A stretch of DNA of 64,000 bases from Hymenoscyphus infarciens (lineage: Eukaryota; Ascomycota; Leotiomycetes; Helotiales; Helotiaceae). The notes under the pieces are model-generated. The model was not told the DNA's origin. It worked only from the letters and a program-made list of their open reading frames with translations, and searched no databases. Of this stretch, positions 22,748 through 32,950 are shown piece after piece; within the stretch, counting starts at the first letter, position 1; every line of letters starts with the position of its first letter. Location: NCBI GenBank assembly GCA_001414345.1, contig LLCB01000230.1, positions 1 to 64,000 on the forward strand, in the 5' to 3' direction. Both the position numbers and the translations under genes were made by a program.

Positions 22748-24952
22748 ATGTCATTCGGCTGGTCGGTGGGCGATATAATTACCGCTATCCAGCTCATCGT
22801 CAAGATCACCAAAGCATTGGAAGACAGCACCGGGTCATCCAGTCAATACCAGGGAGTGATTACCGAACTCAATTCCCTGAACAATGCGCTTGTCAAAGTC
22901 AAAAATATTCGTCTCGAACAGCATCAAGAGATCGCGCTGTTTGGTGCAGCATTACAATGTCGCCAAACAATTGAAGGATTCATGCAGAAGGTCGGGAAGT
23001 ATCAGGCTTGCCTAGGGGATGGCGGATCGAAGTCCTGGGTTAAAGATTCGTGGCGCAAAGTCCAATGGGGTCTTTGTAGTCAGAAGGAGGTGGATTTGTT
23101 TCGGGCTTCGCTAAATGCGCATACTTCTGCGATTTCTATTATGCTTCATGCAATTCAGATGTAAGCTGCCTTGCCATGAAGTTTTGTTTTGTTGCGCCTC
23201 CCAAGCAAACTAGCCCTAATTCGAGAATAGCGAGTCGAACATCACTCATTCGAAAGCTCTCGCCGGTCAAGAAGAATTTTTAGCGACTATCAACGAGGGA
23301 GTAAATGTAACGAAAAGCATTTTAAATGGACATTCCAAAACGCTGGAAAAATTACAGGAGGTTGCCCGTAATAAATGTCATGAAAGCGACTAACATCTAA
23401 GTTTAGAATCGAAGCGGAATCCAAAGAAAATTCCACACAGAGTTTAATATGCCTGATAGAGTAACTCGCCTTCAGGTCGCTATCTATTGGCCTAATAATA
23501 ATTACCAATAGAGGCCAGAGCCTTCAAATGTTTGAGATGATATGCAACATGCAGCGGGTTTTTGCGGAACAAATAAAACGCCAACAACCCGTATACTTTT
23601 TTGATGCATTAGGTCACGAGTGGCCATTTCATCTTGACTGTGTTAGATCCGCCGAGGTTTGTCACACTCTGACCTTCCTAATCATGTTTTTGATCAACTC
23701 AGCATTTAATTGCGCTCCTCAAGGTCGAGTTTAAGGATCTCGGCCTCAAGAAGATTGAATTAGGTGAATTTCTCATCGAAGATTCGAAGACAAAACGAAA
23801 GGTTGATCTGTCAAGACCGTGGAAGATTTGTTTTAGGTCAGGACAGAGAGTAAGTATGAGTATGCTCTTCGAAAACTTGAGGCACAGTAGAACGACTTGC
23901 CCGAGCTGCGGTGAAGTTGAAAATTGTGATGCTAATGTCGAGAGAACTTGGTTTGACAGCCTCTCTTGTAAAATACCCGTACTAACATCTCCATTAGCTG
24001 GAATTGTGGTACCAAATTTCAGAGAATTGTAGAAGTATCCGATTCGATTGCTGGCGGTTCTGGGCGCTCCTTGGGTTGGACTGCCGCTGCAAAGGGACGC
24101 GTAACACTCCGCTCAGTTCCTGCCCATACAAAACTCACCAATTATACAAGTCCACTGGAAGAAGAAATAGAAGAGGAAAATGAAGTTGAAATGGGTGCGT
24201 TTGCCAACGTCACTCTAGTCACTAAGAAAAATACCGTTGTGTGGGTGGGACAAGATGTCGCGGGAGAAATAGACATAGTTCAGGGTGTCAATCTCAGATT
24301 CCAAGGTCCAGATGACACTACTCGTGGTGACTGTCAAGGCTGGGCGGTTAGATCGGGGCATCCGTTATCTCCTCACGACACAGGAAAATCTATTTGCTAC
24401 TATGAAATAACTATCCTTGATGGCGGCCCTCGGAAGTAGGTATCGCTGTAGAATATTCTATCGAACATATTTAAAGCTGACTTATCGACTCCAACAGCGT
24501 TGTCTGCCTCGGTCTATGCACCAAGGATGCGGAACTTGATGCACTCCCAGGCTGGATGTCAGGATCATGGGGCTACCACGGAGATGACGGGAGGGTATTT
24601 TCACAATACATGTTTTCGAATAATTTTGGTCCTGCTTTTGGAACAAAGGATATCGTCGGCTGTGGTCTGGTCTCAAAAAACCGCGCATTTTTTACCAAAA
24701 ATGGACTACTTCTTGGTGAGTTTGATCTTTTTCTTGGAAGTAGAAACAGCTAAAGAAATAAGGATTCCTGAAATTGGAATCCGAGGCTCCCCTGGGGCGA
24801 CTGTATCCAGTTGTGGGCATGAAGGAACGCGGTGTTCGAATTCAGCAAACTTTGGTCGATCAGCGTTCGCTTATGATCTTGATCAACATATTGTTAGAAA
24901 GACTGAGTTTCAGTACGAATCGACTGAGCTGTGGACGTTTCTTGGTGGCTGA
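22748..24952 (+). pseudogene. fungal helical/ubiquitin-like/SPRY-domain protein, probably frameshifted
   Basis: Exons inferred: 22748-23160, 23231-23367, 23407-23460, 23512-23656, 23703-23950, 23998-24435, 24498-24715 and 24763-24952. The N-terminal helical region begins MSFGWSVGDIITAIQLIVK, a type common in fungal STAND-like and related proteins. It is followed by a ubiquitin-like (ULD-type) module (RQQPVYFFDALGHEWPFHLD ... LSRPWKICFRSGQRVSMSM) and a zinc-finger-like CPSCG...CWNCG. A SPRY domain follows (VGQDVAGEIDIVQGVN, YYEITILDGG, GYHGDDGRVF, FFTKNGLLLG, GRLYPVVGM). There are two 1-nt frame problems. At the exon 2 donor (about 23368) the phases do not match. Near 24846 RLYPVVGMKERGVRIQ must shift to reach NFGRSAFAYDLD, the expected SPRY end. 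Either could be a sequence error; together, beside another broken gene, decay is likelier. Confidence 0.65.
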
Positions 24953-25451
24953 TAAGCGTCCAAGGAGTTTCTTGCTAATGGGGGTCTTTTGTATATTTCT
25001 CAAAGAATGACCTGACTAGGAGAGGAAGATAAACAAATGGAATAAACGCTAATTAATAATCTAGCTTAGAAATTAGATTAGAAATCTACAAAAAAATCTA
25101 TTAGAAACTAACTTTTAACTATTATTTCTCTCTTTAATTGATAATCTATAGAAGCTATAAGTAGCTTAAAAATCTTAGGTCTTTATCTAGATAAGGAAAC
25201 AGAAGAAGAGAAGAAGAATAAGAATCTAGAGACTAAATAGAACAAATTTAAGAATAATTACTTTATACTTTAGTCTATTTATCTATTTATAGTATATTAC
25301 TTAGAGTATTACTCTAAGTAATCTAAGTAATTATTCAACTCTACTCACCAAAGTCGTTACTTATACTCTACTCTACTCTACTCATATTACTCTGAGTAAT
25401 ACTCAAAGGTTTAAGTAATTTGTGCTTACACTGACAACGTGGAGTCCGCAT
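24953..25451. other. AT-rich intergenic with TACTC repeats
   Basis: From about 25030 the sequence is RIP-like. Contains a palindrome at 25294-25323 (TTACTTAGAGTATTACTCTAAGTAA-type core) and ACTCT tandem units at about 25370-25385, related to the GAGTA motif seen near 1.2 and 6.9 kb. Confidence 0.5.
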
Positions 25452-25970
25452 TCATTCAGCTGGAACCCACACAGATCTCCAAAGCCATAACCAATGCGTC
25501 TGTTTAGTACACCCTCTTTCTCCATTTCCAAACGACCCCGCTATTCCAAAAGGCCTAATTAAACTCTGGAATGGTAGACTCGTGACCCCATCGTGATACC
25601 TCTTCAAGAGCTCACACTTTGTAGTCGCATCCCCTAATGTCATTTCAATTTTGAATGCCCCCACCGAGTCGCAAAACTCATTTGAGACGCATGAAGTACT
25701 TTGAACTGCTTGGTTGGTAGGCGAGAAGTACAAATTACGAATTGCTTCATTTCCGGAAGCATCGGCAACGAGATGATACCCGGTCCATGGAAGGGCAGAA
25801 ATAAAGGACGGCGTACACATCATATTCTGGTGACAGAAATTGAATGCCACGGACAAGTTTGGGAAGAAGGGAGGAGGCAGAGGGCAGGAGGGTTTGGCAA
25901 GCGATTGTTTTGGACAACTCCAGATGCAGTGTTGTTCTCATAAAATATACTGGCAATTCCTTTTCTCACA
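25452..25970 (-). pseudogene. hypothetical protein, 5' end unresolved, possibly frameshifted
   Basis: A 130-codon frame ends at 25452 and includes NFCHQNMMCTPSFISALP, YHLVADASGNEAIRNLYF and CVSNEFCDSVGAFKIEM, with several Cys. It has no ATG near its 5' end. A second frame immediately upstream (from ATG at about 25941, MRTTLHLELSKTIACQTL) could supply the start if joined by a slip near 25860. No family was recognised. It lies next to two other indel-broken genes, consistent with a decaying locus. Confidence 0.35.
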
Positions 25971-26123
25971 AACTATTGGGACGGGGGAATACTTAACATC
26001 ACCATGCACGATATTACGGACTGAATTGTAAGTGGTTCTAAGCAAAATAATATCTTAACCCAAGTAGTTTTAGTTCCTGTCCTGTGCGCCCCCTTATTTG
26101 AGACCATTCTTTCTTTCGTCATG

Positions 26124-27084
26124 TCATATACTCTTAAGAGCTGGTGTCATGATTGGAGTCAACACCTTCGACACAGCTTCAGCTGTAGTAAATAATATTC
26201 CTTGATTTTGGGTCAGTCAGTCTCTTCCGTTAGACGACTCTCAAGGAGAACTCACCACCACTGAAAACTGTTCTTCCCAACCTCATGATCGTCCCCTTCC
26301 AAAATCCGGCAATACCCCCATCTACCCAAATACTCTTCACAGCTTCCATTGTGGTCGTGATTTTGGCTGCCTGACTTCTCGTTTTCACAGTATCGAATGG
26401 CTGAGTACATAATGTGGTGATGATTCCAGCCGCTGAGCCGTTTAAAAAGTTCACCACAGTGCTTTGCCGAATATTCCTCACTTCTTGGTAATCTTTCAAA
26501 ATATTGTAGGAACCCATCCTAAAAGAAGTCCCAGAAGCTTGTTTAAGTGTCGTTCCAGCGAATCCACGATATAAACCGACAATTCCATCCTCATGAAGGA
26601 TCATCCGGACGGCATGCAAAGTAGTTGTGTATCGTTTTGCGCCTCTAGCATCATCGATCAAGGCCGTTTTGATTCTCTCTGTCGGTGTAACTGCAAATAT
26701 GCTTGCCAGAACCCCTGCACTAACACCCGCCATCATGTTCTGCGCTGGTGACAAAAGTCCGGTCTCTGCATCTCGGAAAGCGTTCTTCACACTATCAAAG
26801 CTCAGAAAGCGCACTGCATCTTTGCCAATGCTTCCGACGACCAACGCACCACAACCTTTATATAACGCGCGATAGCCTTCAGTCTGGTAAACGTTCTTTA
26901 CCACACTAAATGGGTTCCTTGGTGATTTGACACCAGGTTCGCCCCGAAGTTGAGATCTTGTCTTGGCGTACTCGAAAGGAAACGTCGCTGCGGCTTCAAC
27001 CCCTCCAGCGATGCCACCAGAAACCAGGGAGACAACGATTGGAATTTGAGGTGTTTGTTTTGCTACTGGTTTTGATTTACTCAT
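26124..27084 (-). CDS. mitochondrial tricarboxylate (citrate) carrier
   Basis: Two exons, 27084-26256 and 26200-26124, intron GTGAGT...CAAG, 301 residues. This is the mitochondrial carrier family: three repeats with the signature P-x-[DE]-x-x-[KR] at PFEYAK, PTERIK and PFDTVK. Matrix-loop Gly motifs are present (YKGCGALVVGSIGKDAVRF, YRGFAGTTLKQ). The sequence RFLSFDSVKN and the RLGRTVFSGG end are characteristic of SLC25A1/Ctp1-type citrate transporters, which exchange citrate/isocitrate for malate across the inner membrane. The second exon supplies the last segment (LFTTAEAVSKVLTPIM), without which the protein would lack its final helix. The gene looks intact. Confidence 0.93.
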
Positions 27085-27216
27085 TATGAGATGACTTGGT
27101 GTTATTCGCCCATTTCGTATATCGGAATTGATGAGAGCCAGACTTCCGGGTTAGTGCGGTCTTCATCCAAGGGTATTGCCGACAGCCGAGGGATAAACAT
27201 TCTTCACCCGAACAGT
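27085..27216. promoter_or_regulatory. promoter region of the citrate carrier gene
   Basis: About 130 bp of ordinary composition separates the start codon from the TIR element at 27219, which therefore sits in the 5' regulatory region of the carrier gene. No specific factor sites were recognised. Confidence 0.4.
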
Positions 27217-27218
27217 TA

Positions 27219-28415
27219 ATCGTCGGAGCCACCATCCCACCCGTCCACCCACGGGAGGTCTTTTTTAATTAGTCCAACCGGATTAGTAGATAATCCGGGC
27301 CGAACCCAGACGTTAGTTCACTAGGGATGCTTATTCTTACGTTTCGTAAAGTAATACGAAACGCTCATTTAGTGTAAAGCGTAATATAGCTATTAGCGTT
27401 ATTATAGGATAAATTTTAGATATAAAAGTGTATAAATATAGTACTGAAATATAGCCTTTTAGTATGAAAAGTGATAATTTATATTATAATTATATAGAAT
27501 AATTAAAGCTATTCTCAAATTCGTTATCGCTTCTATTATCTTCGTCTTTGTCTTCGTTATATATATTATTATCTAGGAGTAAATCCTCTCTATTTAGTAA
27601 TATATCCTCTCTATTCTACTTCTATACTACTTTATTCTAATCGCTTTCGCCGCTTATATAACTAATATTTCGCTTTATTACTTTATCGATACCTTTAACG
27701 TTCTTTATCTTAATAAATTACTAAGGTTATAGGCTCTTTGGTTTAATATTATAGAAGTGCTTTAAGCTATTTATAGTATTATAGAAAAATGTTATTTTAG
27801 GAAAGAAGTTCTAAAGTATGAAAATTTTCGAGTAAGCGAAGTAAGCGCTAGCACGTGACAGGAAATGGAGGCTTCCTATTGGCTAATGAAACTCTTAGTA
27901 ATATAATAAAGCATATAGCTTATTTGGTCTTACTTTATACTTTATTCGTATTATATCTTAGCTTTTCGTAAAGGTAACATCTCTATAGTTTATAGAATAT
28001 CGTAAATATAAAGCTATTCAGAGATATATTATTACGTAATATACCAGTAGCTTCCTAGCTAACAAAGAGATGATTATAGGAGCGGTTATAGCTCTTCTCG
28101 CAGAACAAGACCCTCTATAAACTGATCCTCCTTCTCGTTCTTAGCAAAACAACTTTCTTATAACTTATTAAGTGCTTTAATAGCCGGTTCCCCTCCTACT
28201 TGGCTTCGCTTGTACCGGCTATTAATTATTTAGTAGGGAAAATACACTTAGAAATTAGTTAGGATTTATCTTGTTTCCCACCGAATTTCCATGACTCGTG
28301 AATAGCCTCGAAGTGGGTTTGCTATCCCGGAAGAGCATTAACTATTAATCCGGCTGGACTAATTAAAGACCAACCCTCCCGTGGGTGGACCGGGTGGGTT
28401 GGTGGATCCGACGAT
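27219..28415. mobile_element. TA-flanked TIR DNA transposon (Tc1/mariner-like ends), RIP-degraded interior
   Basis: Ends ATCGTCGGAKCCACCAWCCC in inverted orientation, TIRs about 70 bp (27219-27300 and 28340-28415) containing a conserved CCACCCACGGGAGG and AATTAGTCCRRCCGGATTA. Flanked by TA on both sides (27217-27218 and 28416-28417), as for Tc1/mariner/pogo elements. The TIRs remain GC-rich while the interior is strongly AT-biased. On the minus strand around 27530-27800 a degraded frame ends in an acidic Asp/Glu/Asn-rich tail; no DDE motif was identified. Inside is a perfect 12 bp inverted pair TTAATAGCCGGT/ACCGGCTATTAA (28177-28188 and 28214-28225). Confidence 0.75.
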
Positions 28416-28417
28416 TA

Positions 28418-29720
28418 CTCCAGAGTCCAAACTCCAAAACCCAATAGTCTCCGCAATTCCTGTGATTGATGGTGGCAGCCTCCTTGCCACCTGTTTGATA
28501 ACGTGTTGCTTCCCCATTTTCTCCAGTTTCTCGCCCTACCTACTATGCTTCCGCTTCTTCCCCAAATAAATCTTCTTTTCAATTTCCTCCAGCTTCCTGT
28601 CCAAGTCATCCCCCCTATAACACATACTAAAATACCCGCTTCGACAGAACTGGTCATTCATGACTGTTTTTGATAACATAATCCCATGAATGTTCTCTCA
28701 ACTACCATGGCTGGCATAAACAAGAATGTTCTCCTGGGAAAATTGAACGTTTGATCACTTTTTTTTTGTTCAAAATTGGATATCCACCCGTGCGTGGTGC
28801 GATATTTTCAAATGGAGAAGTGAGCTGTGTTCATTCCGCCCGACCAATTTTGAACTGTAAACAGCTTAAGCCAACATCGAAATTTGAGGTGGCCAGCTGA
28901 CACTTTGCCGGTGATACCAACGTCCCTTGGAACAGTTTTCGAGTCCAACAATCGTAAGGTATGAGCTTCCTCTCTTCTCCCTCCGATGGAGGCGCAAACA
29001 TCGCGTTTCCTAACCTGCACTGAGAGTTCACCGAAGCCCAACTCCCACTTGAGGCTCGAAAATTTCAGGCCTTATACCTCCTTGACCGGTTCTTTCTGGA
29101 GACTGATCTTTCCAGAGAAGGTCGTGTTCCAAGCTGTTTTTCCACAAGCCTGCCAATTATCCACCCCCCCCCCCATGAAGGGTTGCATTCGCTTAGCAAT
29201 TCCTGACACTGCCACCAATTTATCATTCTCCATAGTACTTCGTCCCAGGCGTAACAGTCCGTAACGGGGCCTCCTAAATAAACCCTGCTTTGCTGGGTCC
29301 AGCTATGGACTGATTCGCCTGGGACGAAGACGAGACAGCGAGTATGCTTCGATTATTGAATGCCACAATCCAACGGCAGTAGTGGGCAGAATTTGGAACA
29401 AGCGTTTCGACACTGCGGAACGGGTCTAATGCAGCCACACCTGGCCTCATTCCTTTAAAGGGTGCAATAGTCGTAGAGTAAAGATAATTGTCTTTACGGA
29501 GTATCCATTGAGGAATTCCTTGCGGGTGTCTCTCACAAGCCTATTGAAGAGCAGTATGATTAACGGGAGGGAGGAGACTGTTGCAATGTCGTTTCTCATG
29601 CACAAGTAGGGCAAGGTGGCCAATGATATTTCAGGGCTGAGAACCGTCTTAAGGCAGCAGCACTTTCCCTATTCCTATACTACCCTTCTACAAAGTTTGC
29701 AATCTTACATTCCATTCCCA
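28418..29720. other. intergenic with a fold-back hairpin; no gene seen
   Basis: No frame longer than about 90 codons and none recognisable. Contains a C11 run at about 29165 and the hairpin at 29238-29329. Confidence 0.5.
29238..29329. repeat. fold-back element / large hairpin
   Basis: Perfect 14 bp arms CTTCGTCCCAGGCG (29238-29251) and CGCCTGGGACGAAG (29316-29329), extended by CAGTCC/GGACTG after 3 nt on each side. The loop is about 40 nt. A small MITE is the likeliest explanation. Confidence 0.6.
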
Positions 29721-31299
29721 TTAATGGTAGTTCTTCTGTGCCGAAATCTTCGTCGGCCGTTCAGTTACCAGATGAGTAGATAGTTTTGGACAAATCTCCC
29801 CTTCCTCCCTCTCCCTAGCCTGAACGATAGTCTCAGTAACCACATAAATTCCATCCTTCGACGACCTTCCACTATGTCTATCGGGACTCGTCTCCCCATT
29901 ATTCGCAGGCTTCACAATATGCTCCTGGCTATTCGACACTGTCTGTCCTCCCATGGTCGTCAATGGATGCATTGATCTTCCTCCTCCAAACTTCTTTCGA
30001 TTAGGATCGAGACTTCCATTCGGTGCATTGTGGAAGTCGCCTGCGTGGTCGGCTCTAGAGTTGGCTTGTTGCGAGTTGCTTAGAGAGCGAAAGGTTGCAC
30101 TTTCGGAAATCTTGCGGATGGCACGCCGGGCGACGGGGTATATCATTGGGATGTTTCCAATGATTACTGCCACGAAGGTTTCTCTCACTGCCCATGATCC
30201 TGCTTGTTGTGCACCTCCCACTGGGTCGTTCAAAATGAGAACGCACCGAAGAATCCCGGCCATCATGACGAAAGTTCCACCACTAAACATCGCGATGAGA
30301 AGGGCCTTTCGTCGAAGTGGGATGTTGGCACGCCATAGCATCTGAGACGGTTAGTACCTTGTTTGTCTGTTTCGAGAGGACCACTTACTGGCAGTGGAAT
30401 AGACATCAAATACAAATCTGTAACCACGTTGAGAACCACGGTGACATATAAATCGATTTTGGAGATGGCGGGCTGGCAATGATCTGTTGTGGGCTCAGTG
30501 ATGGGTTCCTAAAATGCTCTGGGCCTGGAACAAATCTGACTTACTGCCTGGATTTGGGTTGATCTGCCAATTGTGCTTGAACGGTTGGCAACCAAGCAAT
30601 ATGGATAATTCGGTTGTGAGGTATGTAGCGAAAAGGATAGCGTATCCAAATCGAACTCTTGACTTCATATTATCCACCCCCTCCGTTAACCTCTCATAGA
30701 AGACACACATGCAAAACTTCAGCAACCACAACAATAATGTGTAAAGTGACCATCCAATAAGTTGTGTTTTGGATCCTTGGACTCGAAGCGCCCACTCAGG
30801 TGAGTCCTCTACAAGTGAAGTTCTTTCCTCGTCCGTCATACCATTCTAGAAGAGGGGGGTGTCAGTATTACCTATCAAAAGGTGTCTCAGGATACGGCAC
30901 AGAATAAATGCCAGGGTTCAGAAATGATTCAGAAGTGACTCAGGAGTGATTAAAGAGTGATTTAAGAGAAATAAAGTGGGAGAACGGTTTCCCCATTACT
31001 TACGTTGGCTAAACCGTGTGACAATGCACCAACCGACCATGCAGTGACTGTTTCGAGAGCGTAGACAACCTGTCGAGGAGTGTTAAATCAGATCTACAAA
31101 CGACAGGCAATACATCGAACACTGGAGACGATGTTGTTAGGGACTCAGATGAGGTACTCACACCAGCTAATAGCATTATATAGTCATCCGTTTTGAAGCC
31201 TTGCAATCGAACAGATGAAAAGCGGGCATAAGTTCGAATCCCAATGGTAGTAATACCAAGGCTGAGGAGGGTAAACGCCTCAGTTGCGAATTCGCTCAT
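29721..31299 (-). CDS. 7TM integral membrane protein, fungal rhodopsin-like domain (PTH11-like without CFEM)
   Basis: Five exons: 31299-31162, 31069-31004, 30845-30545, 30483-30389 and 30341-29721, giving 406 residues. Every junction has GT..AG and consistent phase. The exon 4 acceptor was chosen so that the conserved NPGNHCQPAISK is formed. Family features are GIRTYAR..., KTDDYIMLLAG in TM2, a loop with the EWALRVQGSKTQ helix, TM with WLLKFCMCVFYERLT, ELSILLGCQPF..NW, the Cys partner in HCQPAI, VLNVVTDLYLMSIPLP and SWAVRETFVAVIIGNIPMIYP. This is the Fung_rhodopsin family of seven-helix proteins, often called PTH11-like. The C-terminal tail (about 130 residues) is cytosolic and Ser/Asn-rich. 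Role as receptor is inferred for the family; ligand unknown. Confidence 0.9.
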
Positions 31300-31738
31300 G
31301 GCTGGTGAAGAATTGGCCCTGTAATGTGCATGAAATGTTGACTTGCGAATGTGCAAAGCAAAGATCCAGCAACTGCGATGTTGCTAAAACCTAAAACCCG
31401 GAAGAAGGAGACGGATATACAAAAAGTTCGACCTCGTCCAGAAATCTTAGTCAACACAGGTCGTTTTCAGGGGCCAAGAAAGAATGGAGAAAGCTTAAAC
31501 TCCACAACATCGAGAATGTGAACGGATAAGTCATCGGTCATCGGTCATCGAAACAAATCCCACGAGGAAAGGAGGAGAAACCAACAGACGGAGGTAAGAG
31601 AAAGGGAAAAATGAGATCAACTTCTCCACTTTCTTATTCATAACGCCTGTCGCGACCATATGTGGTCCATACCATGTAAATATGTTTTGCAACCTGGGCG
31701 ACGGAAGATTCCCCGACCGTTACAGTACCTGTCAGTTG
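31300..31738. promoter_or_regulatory. upstream region of the 7TM gene
   Basis: No coding frame supported. Includes a small CATCGGT direct repeat near 31535. It is shared with the 3' flank of the broken Cys-rich gene. Confidence 0.35.
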
Positions 31739-32361
31739 TTAAACGAGTCTTAGCCGGTTCTCCGTAGTGCTTACCATTTGAGAAAATGAAAATGGGGGTT
31801 GGTTGGGTTGGGTACCAGACCAAAAACGGTGGATTTGAAACACTTGCCCTCCTGCGTTTGTATCCACATAGATCAGGCGCAAGCACTTCCTATTCGCACC
31901 AACCTTCTTCGGGGATTTTAGCAAGCCACCGTTAGACAGAACCCTATTTCGACAGTCAGTATCTTCTTTTCTAAGACAATGTAGCTGATCTGATGTCAAA
32001 ATACAGTTCGTCCAGGTTCGGGGACATCGTCCCTCATGCCTAATTGCGACCAAGGCTCTGCGATCGCAGTTCCAATTGCGTAGATGAGATGGCGCCACGT
32101 GTAGCGATGAGGAGACAGACTTTCGTAGGGCAAGGGTTCCGAGCATTCTTCTGCGAATCTACTTCTTCCAACTCGTCTCCAACAACACGAGATATCCTTT
32201 GGGAAAGTTAAGAATTTCTCCATTACTCTCGGACAATGGTTTCGATTGGGCCAATCGTAAGGACAGTTCCGTTGCTCCAGATCGCCACAGTAGTGACAGT
32301 ACATGTGGACGATGTGACTGATCAAAAATGCAACAAATCCCGAGCGAAGTGAAGGTGACAT
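31739..32361 (-). pseudogene. cysteine-rich hypothetical protein split by a 1-nt frameshift
   Basis: Frame 1 starts at ATG 32361 (MSPSLRSGFVAFLISHIVH) and carries CHYCGDLEQRNCPYDWP, HCPRVMEKFLTFPKDISCCW and FAEECSEPLP before a stop. Frame 2, overlapping from about 32040, carries HEGRCPRTWTNCILTSDQLH, CLRKEDTDCRNRVLS and CLRLIYVDTNAGGQVFQIHR. The pieces read as one Cys/Trp-rich protein of about 205 residues if one nucleotide is missing near 32040 (Gly codon before HEG). No named family was recognised. The N-terminus could be a weak signal peptide. A splice donor-like GTAAGC follows FSFSQM at about 31775, so a further 3' exon is possible. Confidence 0.4.
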
Positions 32362-32950
32362 AGTGGCCTGTTTCTCATCTCCGACCCCTAATCTTGTGTT
32401 GGCTTTTGTTACAAGTATCGGTTGGTATCACTCGAGGAAAAAGTCAACCAGAGGTCCAGAACACTGGTACCGGATATCCTCGTTACATTCCGTCTTGATA
32501 GATAAACTTGACTATCACTGTTTCGTATGTTTCGTAAGGAGCCACCAAGTCGTTGGAAATTTTAATTTTGACGACCAGGGTAAGGAAGGTAAGGTATGGA
32601 GTCGGCGACTCTTCCTCCCAAAGGGGTGAAAGGTGGATAACCCCACCATCGCCAAGCAATTTCGACATCTTTGATCATTTCGGAAAACTTCCCCCATGTC
32701 ACTCTCCCTTTTGGTCTTTTGGTCACGCATTAGCCGCTAAGTAAGGATTGGGACATGTGGGGTTTCTGGAGAGAGAAGATGTCCCCAAGCTTTATCGTCT
32801 CTGTTGACACAGAAACTGGCCATTTTCACTCTCATGTCGTGGGGTTTCTGGAGGCACTCCTCAAGTTGTGAATACATGCCCTCTTTGCGCTTTATCATCT
32901 AATCTCTCTTTATTCAACGTCGTGAACAAATAGATGCGACGCAATTGACC
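32362..32950. promoter_or_regulatory. divergent promoter region upstream of the monooxygenase gene
   Basis: Lies between a minus-strand start (32361) and a plus-strand start (32951). Contains GTGGGGTTTCTGGAG twice (about 32757 and 32840) within a loosely repeated 80 bp unit. No verified regulatory site. Confidence 0.4.
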
